From Mesorhizobium sp. (GTDB lineage: Bacteria > Pseudomonadota > Alphaproteobacteria > Rhizobiales > Rhizobiaceae), in NCBI RefSeq assembly GCF_017306545.1, contig NZ_JAFKID010000014.1, positions 96,940-160,939 on the forward strand: a DNA stretch of 64,000 nucleotides. The letters are read 5' to 3'. Below are positions 19,916 through 27,497 of the stretch, in pieces. The notes beneath the pieces are model-generated. The model was not told where the DNA came from. It saw only the letters and a program-made list of their open reading frames with translations, and did not search any database. The position numbers and the translations under genes are program-made. Position 1 is the stretch's first letter. Every line of letters starts with the position of its first letter.

Positions 19916-20335
19916 ATGGGCATCGAACTGGACGGCGGATGCTACTGCGGGGCCTTGCGCTACCGGATCACGGCCGAGCCCATTAGTAAGGGACAGTGCC
20001 ACTGCCGCCCGTGCCAGCATGTTTCCGGCGGCGGTCCCAACTATTTCATGGTGATTCCGGCCGAGGGCTTTGCCTATACCAGGGGCGAGCCGAAGGCTTT
20101 CCGCCGGCCCGATCTCGAAAGCCCGCGCACCCGCGAATTCTGCGGCACTTGCGGAACGCAGATCCTGACACGCCGTCCAGGCATGGCGCACCCGATCGTC
20201 AAGGCTGGGACTCTGGATGATCCGAACGCCTATGTGGGGCCGGACTTCGCGATTTTTTGCGAGGAAAAAGCCGTCTTCCACCTGATCCCCGACGGCATTC
20301 CCGCCTTCGACAAAATGCCGGAGAAGCGTCCATGA
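19916..20335 (+). CDS. GFA family (glutathione-dependent formaldehyde-activating enzyme-like) zinc protein
   Basis: A small 139-residue protein with the GFA/CENP-V fold. The zinc cysteines are all visible: CYCG near residue 9, CHCRPC near residues 25-30 and FCGTCGTQ near residues 75-82. The prototype binds S-hydroxymethylglutathione, but most family members have unknown substrates. It lies 7 bases after preT and 112 bases before preA, so it is probably co-expressed with pyrimidine degradation. Whether it handles an aldehyde from that pathway is inference only. Confidence 0.85.
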   Translation: MGIELDGGCYCGALRYRITAEPISKGQCHCRPCQHVSGGGPNYFMVIPAEGFAYTRGEPKAFRRPDLESPRTREFCGTCGTQILTRRPGMAHPIVKAGTLDDPNAYVGPDFAIFCEEKAVFHLIPDGIPAFDKMPEKRP

Positions 20336-20346
20336 CGTGGCGCCGG

Positions 20347-20362
20347 CTGGCCATCCGGTCCA
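20347..20362 (+). promoter_or_regulatory. Candidate second RutR operator, before preA
   Basis: CTGGCCATCCGGTCCA matches 10 of the 14 defined positions of the RutR box and shares the 10-base core CCATCCGGTC with the site at 24696. It lies just after the GFA stop codon and about 85 bases before preA. Confidence 0.35.
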
Positions 20363-20447
20363 ACTTATCCGCCGAAGGCAGCGGGTGCCTGAATTACAAG
20401 CGTTGAGAATAGCCGGCGGGCGACCGCCAAGCCGAAGGACAAGACCC

Positions 20448-21761
20448 ATGGCAGACATCCGCAACAATTTCGTCGGCATCAAGTCGCCCAATCCGTTCTG
20501 GCTGGCCTCGGCGCCGCCGACGGACAAGGCTTACAACGTCGAGCGCGCCTACAAGGCGGGCTGGGGCGGCGTGGTGTGGAAGACGCTGGGCGAGGAAGGC
20601 CCGCCGGTGGTCAACGTCAACGGGCCGCGCTACGGCGCCATCTGGGGCGCCGACCGCCGGCTGCTCGGCCTCAACAACATCGAGCTCATCACCGACCGCC
20701 AGCTCCAGCTCAATTTGCAGGAGATGAAGCAGGTCAAGAAGAACTGGCCGGACCGGGCGCTCATCGCCTCCATCATGGTGCCATGCGAAGAGGCAAGCTG
20801 GAAGGCGATCCTGCCGCTGGTCGAGGAAACCGGGGCGGACGGCATCGAACTGAACTTCGGCTGCCCGCACGGCATGAGCGAGCGCGGCATGGGTGCCGCC
20901 GTCGGCCAGGTGCCGGAATATATCGAGATGGTGGTGCGCTGGTGCAAGCAGTATACGCGCATGCCGGTCATCACCAAGCTGACGCCCAACGTCACCGACA
21001 TCAGGAAGCCGGCGCGAGCGGCTCACGCCGGCGGAACGGACGCCGTATCGCTGATCAACACGGTTAACTCGATCACGTCGGTCAATCTCGATACGTTCTC
21101 GCCGGAGCCGTCGATTGACGGCAAGGGTTCGCACGGCGGCTATTGCGGCCCGGCCGTGAAGCCGATGGCGCTGCATATGGTGGCCGAGATCGCCCGCGAT
21201 CCTGAAACGCGCGGCCTGCCGATCTCCGGCATCGGCGGTGTCACCACCTGGCGGGACGCGGCCGAATTCCTGGCTCTGGGCGCCGGCAACGTGCAGGTCT
21301 GTACCGCTGCCATGACTTACGGCTTCAAGGTCGTGCAGGAGATGATCTCCGGCCTGTCGAACTGGATGGACGAGAAGGGCCATCGCTCGCTGGACGATAT
21401 CATCGGCCGGGCCACGCCCAACGTCACCGACTGGCAGTATCTCAACCTCAACTACATCGCCAAGGCGCATATCGACCAGGACGCCTGCATCAAGTGCGGC
21501 CGTTGCCACATCGCCTGCGAGGACACCTCGCATCAGGCGATCACGGCGATGGTGGACGGCGCGCGCCACTTCGAGGTGATGGAAGACGAGTGCGTCGGCT
21601 GCAACCTGTGCGTCAACGTCTGCCCGGTTGAAGGCTGCATCACCATGGTGCCGCTGGAAGTCGGCGCGCTCGACCAGCGCACCGGCAAGACCGTGTCGCC
21701 GGACTACGCCAACTGGACGACGCATCCCAACAACCCGATGGCCCGTCAGGCCGCGGAATAG
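20448..21761 (+). CDS. preA: NAD-dependent dihydropyrimidine dehydrogenase subunit PreA
   Basis: The 437-residue catalytic subunit reduces uracil and thymine to the 5,6-dihydro bases. Residues 1-330 form an FMN-binding TIM barrel of the dihydroorotate dehydrogenase type (NPFWLASAPPT at the start, NTVNSI and SGIGGV phosphate-site motifs). Residues 340-410 carry two [4Fe-4S] ferredoxin motifs, CIKCGRCHIAC and CVGCNLCVNVC. Length and layout match E. coli PreA. The ATG at 20448 fits the conserved N-terminus ADIRNNFVGIKSPNPF. With PreT it catalyses the first step of the reductive pathway completed by genes at 24.8-28.9 kb. Confidence 0.93.
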   Translation: MADIRNNFVGIKSPNPFWLASAPPTDKAYNVERAYKAGWGGVVWKTLGEEGPPVVNVNGPRYGAIWGADRRLLGLNNIELITDRQLQLNLQEMKQVKKNWPDRALIASIMVPCEEASWKAILPLVEETGADGIELNFGCPHGMSERGMGAAVGQVPEYIEMVVRWCKQYTRMPVITKLTPNVTDIRKPARAAHAGGTDAVSLINTVNSITSVNLDTFSPEPSIDGKGSHGGYCGPAVKPMALHMVAEIARDPETRGLPISGIGGVTTWRDAAEFLALGAGNVQVCTAAMTYGFKVVQEMISGLSNWMDEKGHRSLDDIIGRATPNVTDWQYLNLNYIAKAHIDQDACIKCGRCHIACEDTSHQAITAMVDGARHFEVMEDECVGCNLCVNVCPVEGCITMVPLEVGALDQRTGKTVSPDYANWTTHPNNPMARQAAE

Positions 21762-21871
21762 AAACCTTCCGAGCCAGGCGGAACCGACGGGGGGCGGTTT
21801 CGCCTGCGCTCGGCAGATGCCGTCAAAGATGTCTGCGTCGGTGGACGCACGCATCACCGGTACTGCTTCAG

Positions 21872-21899
21872 CAGGTGTCAGGAATGACACCTGTTTTTT
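21872..21899 (+). terminator. Rho-independent terminator after preA
   Basis: A perfect 9-bp stem CAGGTGTCA / TGACACCTG with loop GGAA is followed directly by six T. It ends the preT-GFA-preA transcript before the Rrf2 gene. Confidence 0.85.
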
Positions 21900-21964
21900 G
21901 TTCCGTCTATTGCAGACAAAAAATATCGATAATAATTTCTATCTATGATTAGGAAGGCAGAGTT

Positions 21965-22480
21965 ATGAAGCTGAGCGAAGGCGTCGAGGCTGCCATCCAT
22001 TGCGCGGCTACCCTTGCCGGTGTCGAGGACGGCGCGACGATGCCGGGCTCCGCGCTGGCCGAGCAGTTCGGCCTTTCGGCCAGCTATCTGCTCAAGCATT
22101 TGCAGGCGCTGACGGCCGCCGGAATTTTCGAATCGGTTCCCGGCCCGGCTGGTGGCTACCGGCTGGCGCGGGCGCCGGAGTGGATTTCGCTGCTCGACAT
22201 CGTGCTGGCGGTGGAGGGGCCGCAGCCTGCCTTTCGCTGTGGCGAGATCCGGCGCAACGGTCCGGTCAAGCTGCCGGCGGACGCCTATGTGAAGCCGTGC
22301 GGCATCAAGGTGGCGATGCTGAGGGCCGAGCGGGCCTATCGGGCCGCGCTGGCGGAAGAAAAACTCTCCGACATCGTGGCCGACTTCATGACCGACGCCG
22401 ATCCGCGCTCGGTCGCCGCCGCCTGCGCCTTTGCAGAGCGGCACCAGCGGCCGCAGAAATCCATTTCCAAACAAGGATGA
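21965..22480 (+). CDS. Rrf2 family transcriptional regulator
   Basis: A 171-residue winged-helix regulator. SALAEQFGLSASYLLKHLQAL (residues 29-49) is the recognition helix region and PGPAGGYRLAR the wing. It has C92 and C112 but not the three closely spaced cysteines of IscR/NsrR, so a classical Fe-S cluster is doubtful; a thiol redox switch or other ligand is possible. It overlaps or abuts the AhpD-like gene, an arrangement suggesting redox or electrophile sensing. The upstream 60 bases are unusually AT-rich (AAAATATCGATAATAATTTC), suitable for its promoter and an autoregulatory site. Confidence 0.85.
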   Translation: MKLSEGVEAAIHCAATLAGVEDGATMPGSALAEQFGLSASYLLKHLQALTAAGIFESVPGPAGGYRLARAPEWISLLDIVLAVEGPQPAFRCGEIRRNGPVKLPADAYVKPCGIKVAMLRAERAYRAALAEEKLSDIVADFMTDADPRSVAAACAFAERHQRPQKSISKQG

Positions 22481-22491
22481 AGGAAAAGAAA

Positions 22492-22950
22492 ATGGAACAG
22501 AGAATCAAGTATCAGGCCTATGCGCCGGAATTGATGAAGCAGGTCTATGCGCTGAACAAGGCGGTCGACGAATGCGGGCTGGAGAAGAGCCTGCTGCATC
22601 TGGTCAAGCTGCGCGCCTCGCAGATCAACGGCTGCTCCTTCTGTGTCAACATGCACAGCCATGAGGCGCTGCAAGACGGCGACAGCCAGCAGCGCGTGAT
22701 CATGGTCTCGGCGTGGAAAGAGTCGCCGGTGTTTTCCGAGCGCGAGCGCGCCGCCTTCGCCTATACGGACGCGGTGACGCTGATCTCGAAAGACGGCGTG
22801 CCGGACGCACTCTACGAGGCCACCCGGCAGCATTTCTCGGAAGAGGAACTGACCAAGCTGACGGTCGCCATCGGCATGATCAACATCTGGAACCGCATCT
22901 GCGTTTCCTTCCACGTCATTCATCCGGTCGACCGCGCCAAGGCCGCCTGA
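22492..22950 (+). CDS. Carboxymuconolactone decarboxylase / AhpD-like peroxidase family protein
   Basis: A 152-residue all-helical protein with the AhpD redox motif GCSFCVNMH, giving C48-x-x-C51 and H55, as in alkylhydroperoxidase core-domain proteins. These reduce peroxides using lipoylated or thioredoxin-like partners, although many have unassigned roles. The ATG at 22492 follows AAGGAA; an earlier ATG at 22477 overlaps the Rrf2 stop codon. The Rrf2 neighbour is its likely regulator. Confidence 0.85.
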   Translation: MEQRIKYQAYAPELMKQVYALNKAVDECGLEKSLLHLVKLRASQINGCSFCVNMHSHEALQDGDSQQRVIMVSAWKESPVFSERERAAFAYTDAVTLISKDGVPDALYEATRQHFSEEELTKLTVAIGMINIWNRICVSFHVIHPVDRAKAA

Positions 22951-23043
22951 AACGGGTTGTGAATGGCGAGGGCGGCCGTTTCCGCCGCTCTTGCGCATTG
23001 CAGGAAGCGCCTGCATTGTCCGCTCTCCACTGGGGGGCGGACA

Positions 23044-23466
23044 ATGCGTTTTGCAATGGTTGGATGCGCGATGGCTGTCGCGTTGCAGCTAGGAGCGGCA
23101 CAGGCGGAAGAATCGGTTTTCGAGCCTTTGCAGCCGATCGACCTTGAGAGCGTCGATCCCGATCTGGCCGCCGACATGTTCGGCCACTGGACGATCAGCG
23201 ACGAGAGCGGCAGGAAGACCTGCGGCGTCGAACTGCTGAAGGAAACGGGCATCGGCGGGATGCAGATCGATGTCGAACCCCGCTGCCAATCCGTCTTTCC
23301 GGTGATGGGCGATATTGCCGCGTGGCGTCTGCTGGAAGGCTGGACCATCGACCTCGTCGACGCCGAACGCAAGACGCGCATCCGCTTCTCGACGCCGGAC
23401 GACCGCTATGTCGCTCTCCCGGAGGTGGACGGCATTTTCACCATTGAGTCGCAGCAGGCGAATTGA
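23044..23466 (+). CDS. Secreted AprI/Inh-like metalloprotease inhibitor domain protein
   Basis: A 140-residue secreted protein: signal peptide about 1-22 (ending GAAQA), then one Inh-type beta-barrel domain with GHWTISDESGRKTCGVEL and a second cysteine (PRCQSVF) about 25 residues later, as in the disulfide-bonded protease inhibitors of serralysin. A GGGGGGCGG run precedes the ATG. No serralysin-type protease lies in the window, so the target is unknown. It lies 93 bases after the AhpD-like gene. Confidence 0.7.
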   Translation: MRFAMVGCAMAVALQLGAAQAEESVFEPLQPIDLESVDPDLAADMFGHWTISDESGRKTCGVELLKETGIGGMQIDVEPRCQSVFPVMGDIAAWRLLEGWTIDLVDAERKTRIRFSTPDDRYVALPEVDGIFTIESQQAN

Positions 23467-23534
23467 GGCGGCCGCGGCGTGTCTCTCGCGGATGCGCCCG
23501 AAAATTGTTGCTGGATTAAGAGAAAGGACGGCCC

Positions 23535-23906
23535 GTGACGCCGGAAACATTGGCATTTGCCGGGCGCGTGATTTTCGGCGCCTTTTTTCTCATCGCCGGG
23601 GTGCGCAATTTTTGGAATTTCGGCGAGCGCAAAGCCACGGCGACGACCAATTACGGCTGGTCGCTGCCGGCGCCGATCATGGCCGTCGGCTTCGCCATGC
23701 AGCTAGTCGGCGGCGCTTTGCTGGTCGCGCATGTGTGGGTGGTGGCCGGCGCGCTGATCCTGATCGCCTTCCTGCTCACGGCAACGCCGCTCTACCACAA
23801 CCTTTTCCTGTTTGAGGGCAAGGAGCGCGATCCGCATCTTTATCTGACGCTGGTCAACATCACGCTCTGCGGCGGCCTGCTCATGGTGATCGCCGACGCG
23901 CTGTGA
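23535..23906 (+). CDS. DoxX family membrane protein
   Basis: A 123-residue integral membrane protein with four predicted helices and the DoxX N-terminal pattern GRVIFGAFFLIAGVRNFWNF. It starts at GTG 23535 preceded by AGAAAGGA. DoxX proteins are quinone-linked or redox-associated membrane subunits; the function of small single-domain members is not settled. Convergent with rutR, 10 bases apart. Confidence 0.8.
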   Translation: MTPETLAFAGRVIFGAFFLIAGVRNFWNFGERKATATTNYGWSLPAPIMAVGFAMQLVGGALLVAHVWVVAGALILIAFLLTATPLYHNLFLFEGKERDPHLYLTLVNITLCGGLLMVIADAL

Positions 23907-23916
23907 GCGCTGGCTG

Positions 23917-24549
23917 TCAGCCCTTCGGCTTCAATCCTTCGAGAAACAGCCCTTCCAGAAACCGCGCCGCGTCCTCGAAGCGGCTTTCGTCGCTGCGGCC
24001 GGGGCCGAGCACGGCGCGCACCTGCACGTCGAAGTCGGCGTAGTGCTGGGTGGTCGCCCAGATCGAGAAGATCAGGTGATAGGGATCGGTGCGGATGATT
24101 TTGCCTGCCTGCATCCATCCCTTGATGACGGCTGCCTTGTCATCCACCAGCCCTTTCAGTTCCCCCTCCAGCAGCGGCATGATGCGCGGCGCGCCTTGCA
24201 GGATCTCGTTGGCGAACAGCCGGCTCTCGCGCGGAAAATCGCGCGCCATCTCCAGCTTGCGGCGGATGTAGCGCTTAAGTTCGGTCAGCGGCTCGCCGAC
24301 GTCGTCGAGCGCGCGTAGCGGCGCCAGCCAGGTGTCGAGCAGGCGCTGCATCAGCGTTTCGTGAATGTCTTCCTTGCGGCGGAAGTAGTAGAGCAGGTTG
24401 GGCTTCGACATGCCCGCCGCCTCGGCGATCTGGTCGATGGTGGCGCCGCGAAAGCCATTGGCTGAAAACACCTCCAGCGCCGCCTCCAGAATGACGTCGC
24501 GCTTTTCCTGCTGGATGCGCGTGCGGCGGCGTGGGGCAGGGGTGTCCAT
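23917..24549 (-). CDS. rutR: TetR family regulator RutR (pyrimidine utilisation repressor)
   Basis: A 210-residue TetR-type regulator. The HTH is at about residues 20-60 (ILEAALEVFSANGFRGATIDQIAEAAGMSKPNLLYYF, anchored by the GATIDQIAEAAG core). The C-terminal domain matches RutR in length (E. coli 212) and in the LIFSIWATTQHYADF segment that lines the uracil pocket. RutR binds uracil or thymine and releases DNA. I chose the ATG at 24549 with AAGGATGAG upstream; the ATG at 24561 is an alternative. It is divergent from the aminotransferase gene, and RutR-like boxes occur at 18481, 20347 and 24696. Confidence 0.88.
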   Translation of the reverse strand: MDTPAPRRRTRIQQEKRDVILEAALEVFSANGFRGATIDQIAEAAGMSKPNLLYYFRRKEDIHETLMQRLLDTWLAPLRALDDVGEPLTELKRYIRRKLEMARDFPRESRLFANEILQGAPRIMPLLEGELKGLVDDKAAVIKGWMQAGKIIRTDPYHLIFSIWATTQHYADFDVQVRAVLGPGRSDESRFEDAARFLEGLFLEGLKPKG

Positions 24550-24589
24550 GGTTGCGCTCATCCTTGCGCGCCAAAGGTTTCGGCTGCAT

Positions 24590-24610
24590 CTGGACCAATT
24601 GTCTGGACCA
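24590..24610. promoter_or_regulatory. Tandem half-sites upstream of rutR
   Basis: CTGGACCA occurs twice (24590-24597 and 24603-24610) as a direct repeat with 13-base spacing. Each copy contains TGGACCA, one mismatch from the RutR half-site TTGACCA. It lies about 40 bases before rutR and may serve autoregulation. Confidence 0.35.
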
Positions 24611-24695
24611 GTTTCTTGCCGACCTGTGGAGCGCGCTTTCCATATGGCATTTGCGCTAGGTATCCTCTTGACCGTCCGTGGGGCGGTGCTAACGT

Positions 24696-24711
24696 TTGTC
24701 CATCCGGTCAA
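24696..24711 (+). promoter_or_regulatory. Candidate RutR operator before the aminotransferase gene
   Basis: TTGTCCATCCGGTCAA matches 12 of the 14 defined positions of the RutR box, the best match of the three seen. It lies about 80 bases before the aminotransferase ATG in the rutR divergent region. Confidence 0.6.
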
Positions 24712-24789
24712 AATTTGCGTAGCACGAAAGCGCGCCGAAGACCAAGCGTTGGCCGCAGCGAAACACGATTACGAAAGGAAGGCTTGGTC

Positions 24790-26118
24790 ATGTCCAACCG
24801 GCTCAAGGTAACGCCGAACGATCTCAGCGCATTCTGGATGCCCTTCACGGCAAACAGGCAGTTCAAGCAGGCGCCGCGCATGCTGGTCGCCGCCAAGGAC
24901 ATGCACTACACGGCAAGCGACGGCCGCAAGATCATGGACGGCACCGCCGGCCTGTGGTGCGTGAACGCCGGGCATTGCCGTCCCAAGATCACCGAGGCGA
25001 TCCAGAGCCAGGCCGCAGAGCTCGACTACGCGCCGGCCTTCCAGATGGGCCACCCGATCGTGTTCGAACTGGCGAACCGTCTGGTCGATATCGCGCCGAA
25101 GGGCATGGACCATGTGTTCTTCACCAATTCCGGCTCGGAATCGGTCGAGACCGCGCTGAAAATGGCGATCGCCTATCACCGCGCGCGCGGCGAAGGCAGC
25201 CGCACCCGCCTGATCGGCCGCGAGCGCGGCTATCACGGCGTCAATTTCGGCGGCATCTCGGTCGGCGGCATCGTCTCCAACCGCAAGATGTTCGGCACGC
25301 TGCTCACCGGCGTCGACCACATGCCGCACACCCATTTCCCGGAAAAGAACGCCTTCTCGCGCGGCGTGCCGGAGCATGGGGCCGAAGTCGCCAACGAGCT
25401 GGAACGCATCATCGGCCTGCATGACGCCTCGACGATCGCGGCCGTCATCGTCGAACCGGTCGCTGGTTCCACCGGCGTCATCCTGCCGCCGAAGGGCTAT
25501 CTCAAGCGCCTGCGCGAAATCTGCGACAAGCACGGCATCCTGTTGATCTTCGACGAGGTCATCACCGGTTTCGGCCGCCTCGGCGTGCCGTTCGCCGCCG
25601 ACTATTTCGGCGTCGTTCCCGACATCATGACGACGGCCAAGGGCGTTTCCAACGGCGTTATTCCGATGGGCGCGGTGTTCGTGAAGAAGGAAATCCACGA
25701 CGCCTTCATGAACGGCCCCGAGCACATGATCGAATTCTTCCACGGCTACACCTATTCGGGCAACCCGATCGCCTCCGCCGCGGCCCTGGCGACGCTGGAT
25801 ACCTACAAGGAAGAAGGCCTGCTCAACCGCGGCGAGGAACTGGCGCCGTACTGGGAAAACGCGCTGCATTCGCTCAAGGGCGAGCCGCATGTCATCGACA
25901 TCCGCAACATCGGCCTTGTCGGCGCGATCGAACTCGAATCGATCGCCGGCGCGCCCACCAAGCGGGCGTTCTCGGCCTTCATCAAGGCGTTCGAGCGCGG
26001 CCTTCTGATCCGCACCACCGGCGACATCATCGCGCTGTCGCCGCCGCTGATCATCACCAAGGGGCAGATCGACGAAATGATGGATCACGTGCGCGAAGTC
26101 CTGCACATGATCGACTGA
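24790..26118 (+). CDS. Class III aminotransferase, probable beta-alanine:pyruvate transaminase
   Basis: A 442-residue fold-type I PLP enzyme. The conserved FFTNSGSESVETALKMA phosphate-site region, LLIFDEVITGFGR with the PLP-binding Asp, and MTTAKG with Schiff-base K284 are all present. The FWMPFTANRQFK N-terminus is typical of omega-amino acid:pyruvate transaminases. In this context it should convert beta-alanine or beta-aminoisobutyrate (end products of uracil or thymine breakdown) to malonate or methylmalonate semialdehyde. It starts at ATG 24790 after AAGGAAGG. The next genes supply its substrate. Confidence 0.88.
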   Translation: MSNRLKVTPNDLSAFWMPFTANRQFKQAPRMLVAAKDMHYTASDGRKIMDGTAGLWCVNAGHCRPKITEAIQSQAAELDYAPAFQMGHPIVFELANRLVDIAPKGMDHVFFTNSGSESVETALKMAIAYHRARGEGSRTRLIGRERGYHGVNFGGISVGGIVSNRKMFGTLLTGVDHMPHTHFPEKNAFSRGVPEHGAEVANELERIIGLHDASTIAAVIVEPVAGSTGVILPPKGYLKRLREICDKHGILLIFDEVITGFGRLGVPFAADYFGVVPDIMTTAKGVSNGVIPMGAVFVKKEIHDAFMNGPEHMIEFFHGYTYSGNPIASAAALATLDTYKEEGLLNRGEELAPYWENALHSLKGEPHVIDIRNIGLVGAIELESIAGAPTKRAFSAFIKAFERGLLIRTTGDIIALSPPLIITKGQIDEMMDHVREVLHMID

Positions 26119-26187
26119 CTTTGAACTGCCTGCATGGGCGGCGTCGGGAACCGCCGCCCATGCGTCTTTAGAATGAGAGGAATGGGC

Positions 26188-27438
26188 ATGGCCGCGCCAA
26201 GCGAGAATCTGCGAATCAATCCGGACCGTTTGTGGGATTCGCTGATGGAAATGGCGAAGATCGGACCGGGTATCGCCGGCGGCAACAACCGCCAGACGCT
26301 GACCGATTCCGACAAGCAAGGCCGCGAGTTGTTCAAGCGCTGGTGCGATGCCTCGGGGCTTGCCATGGGCGTCGACACAATGGGCACCATGTTCATGACG
26401 CGGCCCGGCACCGATCCGGACGCGCTGCCGGTCTATGTCGGCTCCCATCTCGACACGCAGCCGACAGGCGGCAAATATGACGGCGTGCTCGGCGTGCTCT
26501 CCGGCCTGGAAGTGGTGCGCACGCTGGACGATCTCGGCATCAGGACGAAGCATCCCATCGTCGTCACCAACTGGACGAACGAAGAAGGCGCGCGTTTCGC
26601 GCCGGCCATGCTGGCATCCGGCGTGTTCGCCGGCGTGATCCCGCTCGACTACGCCTATGGCCGGACCGATATGGACGGCAAGAGCTTCGGCGACGAATTG
26701 AAGCGCATCGGATGGGTCGGCGACGAGGAGGTCGGCGCGCGCAAGATGCACGCCTACTTTGAATACCATATCGAGCAGGGGCCGATCCTCGAGGCCGAGA
26801 ACAAGCAGATCGGCGTCGTCACCCACGGCCAGGGCCTGTGGTGGCTGGAATTCACGCTGACCGGGAAAGAGGCGCATACCGGCTCCACGCCGATGAACAT
26901 GCGCGTCAACGCCGGGCTCGCCATGGGTCGCATTCTGGAGATGGTTCAAACGGTTGCCATGGAGAACCAGCCGGGCTGCGTCGGCGGAGTCGGCCAGATG
27001 AAATTCTCGCCCAATTCGCGCAACGTGCTGCCCGGGACCGTCGTCTTCACCGTCGATATCCGATCGCCCGACCAGGCGAAGCTCGACGGCATGCGCGCGC
27101 GCATCGAGAAGGAAGCGGCGGCGATCTGCGCCAAGCTCGGCGTCGGCTGTTCGGTCGAGGCCGTCGGCCATTTCGATCCCGTCACCTTCGATCCGACGCT
27201 GGTCGGGCGCGTGCGCGCGGCCGCCGAAAGGCTCGGCTACAGCCACATGAACATCATTTCCGGCGCCGGCCACGACGCCTGCTGGGCGGCCAAGGTCGCG
27301 CCGGCGACGATGATCATGTGCCCCTGCGTCGACGGCCTGTCGCACAACGAGGCCGAGGACATTTCCAAGGAATGGGCCGCCGCCGGTGCCGATGTGCTGT
27401 TCCATGCCGTCGTCGAGACGGCGGGGATCGTCGAATGA
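26188..27438 (+). CDS. Zn-dependent N-carbamoyl-beta-alanine amidohydrolase (M20 family)
   Basis: A 416-residue M20-type metallo-hydrolase that removes the carbamoyl group from N-carbamoyl-beta-alanine, giving beta-alanine, CO2 and ammonia. Metal ligands are visible: GSHLDTQPTGGKYDG (H87 and D98), TNEEGARF (E132-E133) and a late GHDACWAAKVAP segment. The HIEQGPILE motif of carbamoylase/allantoate amidohydrolases is present. ATG 26188 was chosen because AGAGGA lies 7 bases before it. Allantoate or hydantoin carbamoylase is an alternative by sequence, but the adjacent dihydropyrimidinase and PreTA favour beta-ureidopropionase. Confidence 0.88.
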   Translation: MAAPSENLRINPDRLWDSLMEMAKIGPGIAGGNNRQTLTDSDKQGRELFKRWCDASGLAMGVDTMGTMFMTRPGTDPDALPVYVGSHLDTQPTGGKYDGVLGVLSGLEVVRTLDDLGIRTKHPIVVTNWTNEEGARFAPAMLASGVFAGVIPLDYAYGRTDMDGKSFGDELKRIGWVGDEEVGARKMHAYFEYHIEQGPILEAENKQIGVVTHGQGLWWLEFTLTGKEAHTGSTPMNMRVNAGLAMGRILEMVQTVAMENQPGCVGGVGQMKFSPNSRNVLPGTVVFTVDIRSPDQAKLDGMRARIEKEAAAICAKLGVGCSVEAVGHFDPVTFDPTLVGRVRAAAERLGYSHMNIISGAGHDACWAAKVAPATMIMCPCVDGLSHNEAEDISKEWAAAGADVLFHAVVETAGIVE

Positions 27439-27497
27439 CCTGACAAGATCAGCGAACGCAGCTCACAAGAAGCGCGAACGAACAAAGGAATGGGAAC

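Noticed and set aside
24668-24683. TTGACC-led sequence as a further RutR box
   Set aside because: Only the left half matches (6 of 7); the right half matches 1 of 7, so it is not an operator by the same rule.
24769-27405. Antisense ORF of about 878 residues across the aminotransferase and amidohydrolase genes
   Set aside because: Both sense genes have complete catalytic motifs; the antisense frame shows none.
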